From: a virus
Virus record (IMG/VR): IMGVR_UViG_3300011416_000029
Span: 1 to 30,180 of that record
Direction: 5' to 3' (one strand)
DNA: 30,180 nucleotides
Below the pieces are notes generated by a model, which was given only the letters and a program-made list of their open reading frames with translations, had not been told where the DNA came from and ran no database searches. Positions 22,749 to 28,377 of the stretch are shown one piece after another. Each line of letters begins with the position of its first letter. Positions within the stretch are counted from its first letter, which is position 1. A program made the position numbers and the translations under genes.

Positions 22749-24548
22749 ATGCCAAATATCAATTTAGCCACCATCCCTTTTAGTACGCCGATGATCCGCA
22801 CCGGTGCCGGTGCCGAACAATGGCACAATTCCACCGCACGGATCCCAAACCCGACCGAAGATCAACCCGTGGATCAGGAAAACAGCCGCGAAGTATATTA
22901 CCGTTTCCAATGGGCGCGGATCGGTGAAGCCACCGAAGGGCAATACGATTTTGGTTATTTGGATAATTTATTGCACGACGCGATCGATCACGACCAAAAA
23001 TTAAGTTTTGGAATTATGCCGTACAATAGCGACGGCGGCGATACGTCGTACGATGGCGCGTCGTCGGCGTATCCGAAGTGGCTGCACGATAAGATGCAAG
23101 CCGAAGCAAACCCGGATTGGGTTTACAACGGCGTTTGGATCGCCAATTATAATTCGCAGCATTACATAAAAGCATTACGGGATCTACATACCGCGATCCG
23201 TGAACATTTATTGACGGGTGAATACAACGGCGTAAAATATACGGACGCGGTTTTTGTTATCGATATCCGTGGTTTCGGCGATTGGGGCGAATGGCATAGC
23301 GGCACCGTGCCATGGGATAATTTCCCGAATGGACGACAACCAACCGTATCCGCACTAAAAGCGATTGTGGACGCCCATACGCAGATATTTGACCGGTGGC
23401 CACTCGTACACATGGTCGCGATATATGACGGCGGATTTACCGGTATTAATTCGTTTCCGCCGTATCCGGAACTTGCGCACTATGCGTTAATGAGCAAAAA
23501 CGATTGGGGCGATACCGGGTTTCGCAAAGATCAATACGGCGATCCGTCCGAATATTTGGGGCGATTGCTTGAACACAACGAACAAACATACGCCGGGTCG
23601 CAGCCATTTAAAAACTACATTTTAGAAAAGTGGAAAACGGCCGCCATTACCGGCGAACCATTGCCCGGATCTTTGGATATGACGGATTTAATGCGGCAAG
23701 TGCAAACCTATCATACCACGTCCATTGGAAATGGTAATTACGGGCAATATCCGTCGTCGTTGGCCACGCGCGACCGGATCCGTGCCGCGTTTGACGCGTG
23801 CGGATATAAATTACGCATTGCCGGCGGCACGTTCACCAACACGCCATCGGCCATATCGATATCGCTAAATTGGGAAAACGGCGGGATCGGCGTGGCATTG
23901 GAGCAATGGGACGTCGAATTATTAATAAAAGATAGCGGCGGCCAAATCGTCGAAACGTTGGTATCGGAGTTTACACCGTTTTTAATGTTACCCGCAACGG
24001 TGGCCGCCGTTGATTCAATTCCACTATCGGTGCCACCGGGCGATTATTCGTTGGCCGTACGCGTGGTGGATCCCAATGGGTACCGGGAACCAATGCCGTT
24101 ATATAACGACGATCGCGCCGACGATGGATCGTACGATTTGGGATCGTTCAACGTATCGGGCGAACAACCCGGCGAAAACGTGCCACCCGTGGTGGATGCC
24201 GGCGCAGATATCGAAATTACTTTGCCCAACAATAAAGCAAATTTAACCGGATCGGCCACCGATGCCGACGGCGCCGTGCAGACGGCGCGGTGGGATAAGG
24301 TTTCCGGATCCGGATGGTTACGATCGCCGCACGGCACGGTCGCCGAAGCGCGCGGACTAATGGTTGGCCAATCCGTTTTCCGTTTGACGGCCACCGATAA
24401 CCGGGGTGCCACGGCGTCCGACGACGTTACCATTACCGTATCGCCGGCCGAAACGTCGGCGCGCGTATTGGTGGACGTGTCCGTTATCACCGAAACCACC
24501 ACCGTTAAAACGTATTCGGATGGGAGTAGTGAAACCGTTAAGACCTAA
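22749..24548 (+). CDS. TIM-barrel glycoside-hydrolase-like protein with DUF4832 and PKD domains
   Basis: A 599-residue protein. Residues 1-320 look like a (beta/alpha)8 glycosidase: YYRFQWARIGEATEGQYDFG (50-69), FGIMPYNSDGGD, and VIDIRGFGDWGEWH (170-183), where Glu181 is the likely acid/base. Residues about 345-470 match the pattern of DUF4832, a beta-sandwich found behind such barrels (ISLNWENGGIGVALEQWDVE). Residues about 480-565 form a PKD/Ig-like domain (VDAGADIEITLPNNKANLTG to ATASDDVTITV). It has no signal peptide, so a virion-bound depolymerase released at lysis is likely. The substrate is unknown. The family placement is by pattern only. Confidence 0.7.
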   Translation: MPNINLATIPFSTPMIRTGAGAEQWHNSTARIPNPTEDQPVDQENSREVYYRFQWARIGEATEGQYDFGYLDNLLHDAIDHDQKLSFGIMPYNSDGGDTSYDGASSAYPKWLHDKMQAEANPDWVYNGVWIANYNSQHYIKALRDLHTAIREHLLTGEYNGVKYTDAVFVIDIRGFGDWGEWHSGTVPWDNFPNGRQPTVSALKAIVDAHTQIFDRWPLVHMVAIYDGGFTGINSFPPYPELAHYALMSKNDWGDTGFRKDQYGDPSEYLGRLLEHNEQTYAGSQPFKNYILEKWKTAAITGEPLPGSLDMTDLMRQVQTYHTTSIGNGNYGQYPSSLATRDRIRAAFDACGYKLRIAGGTFTNTPSAISISLNWENGGIGVALEQWDVELLIKDSGGQIVETLVSEFTPFLMLPATVAAVDSIPLSVPPGDYSLAVRVVDPNGYREPMPLYNDDRADDGSYDLGSFNVSGEQPGENVPPVVDAGADIEITLPNNKANLTGSATDADGAVQTARWDKVSGSGWLRSPHGTVAEARGLMVGQSVFRLTATDNRGATASDDVTITVSPAETSARVLVDVSVITETTTVKTYSDGSSETVKT

Positions 24549-24714
24549 AAGGGATGGGCGTAATTTAATCACCGCCATTATCGTATCGGCATTTATAATT
24601 TGGTATTATAAAACGTGCAAGTACGAAGGGCAAAAAAATTTAAGCCATGCGACAAACAATAATTCGATTACTACTTGTTGTTTTATTTTTCCTGTTATTG
24701 GAGTACGTTATTAA
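24520..24714 (+). CDS. Small single-pass membrane protein overlapping the glycosidase gene (tentative)
   Basis: The ATG at 24520 lies inside the 3' end of the glycosidase gene in another frame. The 64-residue product starts MGVVKPLRPKRDGRNLITAI, with a basic segment and then one hydrophobic helix (LITAIIVSAFIIWYY). The last 23 residues overlap the next small gene and may only be its shadow. A basic N-terminus plus one membrane helix at the end of a late operon would suit a lysis or membrane protein. The evidence is limited to its hydrophobicity and position. Confidence 0.4.
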   Translation: MGVVKPLRPKRDGRNLITAIIVSAFIIWYYKTCKYEGQKNLSHATNNNSITTCCFIFPVIGVRY

Positions 24715-24808
24715 ACGCGGTAACGTCGATTCGTTACTACTTGCGTTTGTACTCGCATGGATTTTGGAAGGTGCCGTGGGCGCACTACTTACCAAAGGTG
24801 GCGTATGA
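24647..24808 (+). CDS. 53-residue two-helix membrane protein, holin-like candidate
   Basis: The ATG at 24647 gives MRQTIIRLLLVVLFFLLLEY and then a second hydrophobic helix in SLLLAFVLAWILEGAVGALL, separated by the charged turn KRGN. Two membrane helices in 53 residues at the end of the late operon are compatible with a small holin or other lysis protein. No endolysin was recognised next to it, so the lysis role is not established. It overlaps the preceding small frame by 68 bases; of the two, this one has the more convincing membrane topology. Confidence 0.5.
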   Translation: MRQTIIRLLLVVLFFLLLEYVIKRGNVDSLLLAFVLAWILEGAVGALLTKGGV

Positions 24809-24858
24809 CGCAACCCGTTTAGGCTTTTTATAAGCGATCAATAAAAATACAAACGGCG

Positions 24859-24885
24859 TGGCACAAGTGGCACAAACGGCACAAA
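24859..24885. repeat. Three tandem 9-bp repeats, TGGCACAAR
   Basis: TGGCACAAG (24859-24867), TGGCACAAA (24868-24876) and CGGCACAAA (24877-24885) are followed by TGGCGG. They lie between the end of the late operon and the 3' end of the minus-strand regulator gene. They may be protein-binding iterons or chance low-complexity sequence. Confidence 0.55.
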
Positions 24886-24894
24886 TGGCGGTTA

Positions 24895-25071
24895 TCATAC
24901 GGCGCGTTTGGATTCAGGTATTAATTTTGCGTCCACGATCAACACGTGCGCCCGGCCAAACTTTTCACGCCGAACCACGCCCGGTAATTTGTGTCCCATT
25001 TTAATTGCCTTGCGCACCGCCGCGTCCGAAATGCCGCGCATGGCGGCATATTGTTTACTTGTAAGTTTCAT
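24895..25071 (-). CDS. Small helix-turn-helix protein, excisionase/MerR-like
   Basis: This is the only convincing minus-strand gene: 58 residues, MKLTSKQYAAMRGISDAAVR at the start, then KAIKMGHKLPGVVRREKFGR. The pattern (two short helices YAAMRGIS and DAAVRKAIKMG, then a strand with LPGVVRREKFGRAHVLIVDA) is that of small MerR/excisionase-type DNA-binding proteins. Its frame is GC-rich and free of stops, unlike chance antisense frames. It is transcribed away from the replication operon, with only 92 bases between the two starts, which suggests that it regulates that operon or itself. Confidence 0.7.
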   Translation of the reverse strand: MKLTSKQYAAMRGISDAAVRKAIKMGHKLPGVVRREKFGRAHVLIVDAKLIPESKRAV

Positions 25072-25087
25072 TTAAAAAATATTTTTA

Positions 25088-25112
25088 CAAACATAGATAT
25101 TTTTTTTGGAAG
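25088..25112 (-). promoter_or_regulatory. Probable promoter of the minus-strand regulator
   Basis: On the minus strand TATGTTTG (25095 to 25088) matches the Bacteroidota -7 box TAnnTTTG. It is 16 bases upstream of the ATG at 25071. The -33 region is not a clear TTTG. It overlaps the plus-strand promoter region, so transcription in the two directions may compete. Confidence 0.5.
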
Positions 25113-25135
25113 TATCGAAAAAGAAACTATTTTTG
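25105..25135 (+). promoter_or_regulatory. Promoter of the replication operon
   Basis: TTTG at 25105-25108, a 19-base spacer and TATTTTTG at 25128-25135 match the Bacteroidota promoter form closely. The leader begins TTTTCT like the early modules but then diverges (CAAACGCTAAAACGCTAATA), and the GGTTACGA element is absent. Control therefore probably differs from that of the five repeated modules. Confidence 0.75.
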
Positions 25136-25163
25136 TTTTCTCAAACGCTAAAACGCTAATAAA

Positions 25164-25355
25164 ATGGAAGTATTTAAATTGCTACAAGTATCGAAAGGAA
25201 CGCCAATCATTACGCACATCGTAAATGAATTTCGCAAAGTACCGTTGGACGCACGCATTACGACACGCGGCGAAGGTGAACAAAAATTAGCCCGGAAGTA
25301 CGCCCACAATTACCCGCACTTAGTAAAACGTATCATCAAAAAACAATCTAAATAA
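25164..25355 (+). CDS. Small basic hypothetical protein, first gene of the replication operon
   Basis: A 63-residue, strongly basic protein. It begins MEVFKLLQVSKGTPIITHIV and ends in a Lys/Arg-rich helix (YAHNYPHLVKRIIKKQSK). No family is recognised. It is the first gene behind a strong promoter and is followed after one base by the next gene. The basic character suits DNA contact, but there is no motif to confirm it. Confidence 0.6.
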   Translation: MEVFKLLQVSKGTPIITHIVNEFRKVPLDARITTRGEGEQKLARKYAHNYPHLVKRIIKKQSK

Positions 25356-25356
25356 A

Positions 25357-25815
25357 ATGGAAATCAAAATTACCATCGACGCCACGCCGGCGTTGCTCGC
25401 CGCATTGCGCGCATTAGTTAGCCAACCCGAAGCCGTTAAACCGGATCCCGTTAAAACCGCCATGGCCGACGCCGTTTTGGAAAAACAATTGATCGCCGTG
25501 GGCGCACTTGAACCGAAGAAAAAGAAAAAGGAACCAACGGCGCAACAACTCGCCGACGCCGAAACGATCGCCAAAGTTTTTGAAGGAAAGGACACGGCAA
25601 CGGAAACCGAATTGATCGACGCATTAATTAAAGCCGACGCCACCAATGGATCCGTCCACACGATCGAAAGTTTGCGCGCCATCGCCGTCCCGAAATCGAA
25701 AGCCGGGCATAAGGACGCGATAAAAAAGTGGTTGGCCGATCGCGATTATCCATCGTTGCAAGATCTACAACCCGCCGATTTCACGCCGTTTTATAACTTT
25801 ATAAATACCCTGTAA
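25357..25815 (+). CDS. Phage replication-cassette accessory protein, function unknown
   Basis: A 152-residue protein. Residues 1-22 (MEIKITIDATPALLAALRAL) look like the short N-terminal segment of small proteins that precede DUF2800 genes in other phages. A Lys-rich linker (EPKKKKKEPT) and charged helices follow. The C-terminal part (DAIKKWLADRDYPSLQDLQP, then ADFTPFYNFI) resembles a repeated helical motif in the same group. The comparison is from memory. The TAA overlaps the DUF2800 start (TAATG), so it is probably co-translated and works with the nuclease or recombination genes behind it. Confidence 0.6.
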   Translation: MEIKITIDATPALLAALRALVSQPEAVKPDPVKTAMADAVLEKQLIAVGALEPKKKKKEPTAQQLADAETIAKVFEGKDTATETELIDALIKADATNGSVHTIESLRAIAVPKSKAGHKDAIKKWLADRDYPSLQDLQPADFTPFYNFINTL

Positions 25816-26963
25816 TGAGCCACGCAATTTTATCGCCATCGTCGGCGCACCGGTGGATGGTTTGCACGCCATCCGCCCAACTTGAAGCGTTGGAGCCATA
25901 CACCACGTCGCAATACGCCGACGAAGGAACGTTGGCGCACCGGTTGGCCGAAATAATGATATTGGAACGCACCGGCGGGATCACCAAAAAGCAATTTATT
26001 AAACGCATTGACGAAATAAAATCCGACGATCTATACACGGGCGAAATGTGGGATTACGCCGAAGGGTTTACCACGTACGTTTTGGAGCAATTTAATTCGC
26101 ACACGGGCGCCACCCTGTTTACCGAAGATCGCGTCGATTTAACGCGTTGGGTGCCGGACGGGTTTGGCACGGTCGATATCCGTATCGTTGCCGATGGCGT
26201 GTTGCACGTTATCGATCTAAAGTACGGCAAGGGCGTCCCGGTGTTTGCCGACGATAACGCCCAACTAAAATTGTACGCGTTGGGTGCATGGGATGAAATG
26301 CGGCATTTGTATAATATCCGCACGGTAAAAATGACAATTTATCAACCGCGTTTGGATAGTATATCCACGGCCGAAACGACAATTTTTGATTTGACGCAGT
26401 GGGCGGAAAACGTTTTGCGCCCACGGGCGGCGATCGCGTCGGTTGGTGCCGGCGATTTCGTACCGGGATCCCATTGCGGGTTTTGCAAGATTAAACATAA
26501 ATGCAAAGCACTTGCCACCTACAACATGGAAGCCGTGCGGGAAGCGTTTACCGATCCGGCATTACTTACACCGGACGAAATCGCGAAGATCTTACAAAAA
26601 GAAAAATCGTTTATCGATTGGATCGGCGCGGTTTCCGATTACGCGTACGATCAGGCAATAAACCATGGCGTCCAGTGGCCGCAAATGAAGTTGGTGGAAG
26701 GGCGCAGCGTGCGCACGTACACCGACGAAATAAAAGTAACGGAAGCGTTGTTGGCCGCCGGGTTATCACTTGAAGAAATCCACGTCGTTAAACTTCGCGG
26801 CATTACGGAGATATCTAAATTATTGGGAAAAAATGATTTTGAAAAAATATTGGGCGATTTTGTCCATAAACCCGCCGGGAAACCGGTATTAGTACCGATT
26901 AGCGATAAACGCGCCGCATTTGGCGCGGCCGATCGGGCGAAACAGGCATTTAAAAACGTTTAA
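25815..26963 (+). CDS. DUF2800 protein, PD-(D/E)XK nuclease-like with an iron-sulfur-type Cys set
   Basis: A 382-residue protein. The start HAILSPSSAHRWMVCTPSAQ and ADEGTLAHRLAE are the hallmark of DUF2800 (PF10926). A Cas4/RecB-like nuclease core is visible: Glu37, Asp121 (FGTVDIRI), Asp134 and Lys136 (VIDLKYGKG) and Gln150 (DDNAQLKLYALG). Cys17 together with Cys221, Cys224 and Cys230 (CGFCKIKHKC) fits the four-cysteine Fe-S arrangement of AddB/Cas4-type nucleases. Its role is probably DNA end processing in replication or recombination. It is followed by the ssDNA-binding gene, the order known from other phages. Confidence 0.85.
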   Translation: MSHAILSPSSAHRWMVCTPSAQLEALEPYTTSQYADEGTLAHRLAEIMILERTGGITKKQFIKRIDEIKSDDLYTGEMWDYAEGFTTYVLEQFNSHTGATLFTEDRVDLTRWVPDGFGTVDIRIVADGVLHVIDLKYGKGVPVFADDNAQLKLYALGAWDEMRHLYNIRTVKMTIYQPRLDSISTAETTIFDLTQWAENVLRPRAAIASVGAGDFVPGSHCGFCKIKHKCKALATYNMEAVREAFTDPALLTPDEIAKILQKEKSFIDWIGAVSDYAYDQAINHGVQWPQMKLVEGRSVRTYTDEIKVTEALLAAGLSLEEIHVVKLRGITEISKLLGKNDFEKILGDFVHKPAGKPVLVPISDKRAAFGAADRAKQAFKNV

Positions 26964-26976
26964 AAATTTAAAACAA

Positions 26977-27528
26977 ATGGAAACAAAAAATTTAACCAAA
27001 GTGATCACGGGAACGGTACGACTGTCGTATTTGCACGTATGGGAACCAACATCGATGCAGGATGGCGGACAAAAAAAATATTCCGCCGCGCTATTGATCC
27101 CAAAAACGGATAAAGCCACCGTTAAAAAAATCAATGCGGCCATCGAAGCGGCAACCGAAGCCGGGATCCCGAAATGGGGCGGCAAAAAACCGGCAACGCT
27201 GAAATTACCACTAAGGGACGGCGACGTTGAAAAACCCGGCGATCCCGTGTACGCCGGAAATTATTTTGTCAATGCGACGTCCAACCAACAACCGGGCGTG
27301 TTGGATCGCGACAAAAACGAAATGATCGACAAAGCAAAATTATATTCGGGTTGTTACGCCATGGCCGATATCAACTTTTACCCGTTCAATACAAACGGCA
27401 ACCGGGGCGTGGCGTGCGGTTTAAATAATTTGTTGAAGGTACGCGACGGCGTGGCACTCGGTGGCAAGGAACAAGCCGCCATCGCATTTGCAGACGTTGA
27501 AGTGGAAGCCGACGACGACGATATTTAA
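26977..27528 (+). CDS. DUF2815 single-stranded DNA-binding protein
   Basis: A 183-residue protein from the ATG at 26977. The frame runs further upstream to 26920, but that overlaps the nuclease gene, and the A-rich bases before 26977 are a better start context. It contains TGTVRLSYLHVWEPTSMQDG, KKYSAALLIPKTDKATVKKI and YSGCYAMADINFYPFNTNGN. The opening, the KYSAALLIPK stretch and the C-terminal acidic tail (EVEADDDDI) match the DUF2815 family of phage ssDNA-binding proteins with an OB-type fold. The acidic tail is the usual partner-docking end. A strong terminator follows. Confidence 0.85.
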   Translation: METKNLTKVITGTVRLSYLHVWEPTSMQDGGQKKYSAALLIPKTDKATVKKINAAIEAATEAGIPKWGGKKPATLKLPLRDGDVEKPGDPVYAGNYFVNATSNQQPGVLDRDKNEMIDKAKLYSGCYAMADINFYPFNTNGNRGVACGLNNLLKVRDGVALGGKEQAAIAFADVEVEADDDDI

Positions 27529-27565
27529 AAATTTTTGTTCGTTAAACTTGTCCAAACACAAACAC

Positions 27566-27595
27566 GGCCGGCGTTTCTACGTTGGCCTTTTTTTT
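27566..27595 (+). terminator. Rho-independent terminator after the ssDNA-binding gene
   Basis: An 8-bp stem (27566-27573 with 27580-27587, two G-T wobbles) and a 6-base loop are followed by eight T (27588-27595). It separates the first part of the replication operon from the gene at 27674, which has its own promoter. Confidence 0.85.
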
Positions 27596-27620
27596 AAGTG
27601 AAAAAAAATATTTCCCCAAA

Positions 27621-27676
27621 ATTTGGAAAGTATGGTTACGATACCGTATCTTTGTTTTCTAAACAACAAACAAATG
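27621..27676 (+). promoter_or_regulatory. Repeated early promoter/leader module, copy 5
   Basis: TTTG at 27622-27625, a 21-base spacer, TATCTTTG at 27647-27654 and the shared leader up to the ATG at 27674. GGTTACGA (27634-27641) is present but five bases nearer to the -7 box than in the other four copies. It lies about 24 kb from copy 4. Confidence 0.8.
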
Positions 27677-28147
27677 AATACTACTTACACACTCGCAAAC
27701 GGAAAAACGGTCGAAGCTGCATTTAAATCCTTTAAAGCCGATGGCGGCGTGCATTGGCACGTTACTATCGATGGCGTGGAATACCGGGACGCGTTTACGA
27801 TGGACGCCAATAGCGTTTTTATCTGTAATAAAACCGGGCGCGTTATCGACACCAAATCCAATTTGGGATTGGTCGAATATATCGTGGCGTTACCCAAAAC
27901 CAAAATGGGTGGCGCGATCCAATTTTTTTTCCCGGAATTTCCAAACCACCCATTAAACGGAATGTACGCGTACGGTTGCGGCGCATGGGTTGGTGAAATC
28001 GACGGCAAGATGGCACGCCGGGATATCTTTGGTTTATACGACCAATACGGCCACGTGCCGGTTACTACCGAAAATTTCCGCGCCGACCGGGTTTTGGTAA
28101 AGGAATGGTTTGGCGGCGAAGTAGAATATTTTTATTTAGTAAAATGA
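27674..28147 (+). CDS. Hypothetical early protein in the replication block
   Basis: A 157-residue protein. The start is fixed by the shared leader, and an upstream in-frame start at 27623 is rejected because it lies in the promoter. It is beta-rich: YTLANGKTVEAAFKSF, HWHVTIDGVEYRDAFTMDA, ALPKTKMGGAIQFFFPEF and a Gly/aromatic-rich middle (MYAYGCGAWVG). No family is recognised. Its TGA overlaps the next ATG (ATGA). The shared promoter suggests co-regulation with the small genes at the left end. Confidence 0.65.
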   Translation: MNTTYTLANGKTVEAAFKSFKADGGVHWHVTIDGVEYRDAFTMDANSVFICNKTGRVIDTKSNLGLVEYIVALPKTKMGGAIQFFFPEFPNHPLNGMYAYGCGAWVGEIDGKMARRDIFGLYDQYGHVPVTTENFRADRVLVKEWFGGEVEYFYLVK

Positions 28148-28377
28148 AAATCGAAAATTTAGACGACTTTTTATTTTGTGTGCAGCCCATGGACGATTAT
28201 TCGATAAAATCGGCCATGCGCGCCACGGGATTAACTTGTTACAAGTGCAAAAAATATTTGGATCAGGCAGTTGAAAAAGGATTATATAAAAAACGATTGG
28301 TGCGCGGCGATGGCGCGTCCGCCCACCGGGCGCACCGATTTTTAAAACAATGGTATTATGACCGTATTAAACATTGA
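28144..28377 (+). CDS. Small winged-helix-like protein, hypothetical
   Basis: A 77-residue protein starting at the ATGA overlap at 28144. The sequence DDYSIKSAMRATGLTCYKCK followed by KYLDQAVEKGLYKKRLVRGD has the spacing of a winged helix-turn-helix (helix, turn, recognition helix, then a basic wing). A CYKC pair lies inside it. It overlaps the start of the DNA polymerase gene by 20 bases, so a DNA-linked role in replication is likely but unproven. Confidence 0.6.
   Translation: MKIENLDDFLFCVQPMDDYSIKSAMRATGLTCYKCKKYLDQAVEKGLYKKRLVRGDGASAHRAHRFLKQWYYDRIKH

Noticed and set aside
24991-25224. Plus-strand open frame across the divergent intergenic region
   Set aside because: It runs antisense through the HTH gene and across both promoters. 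The minus-strand reading gives a coherent DNA-binding protein.
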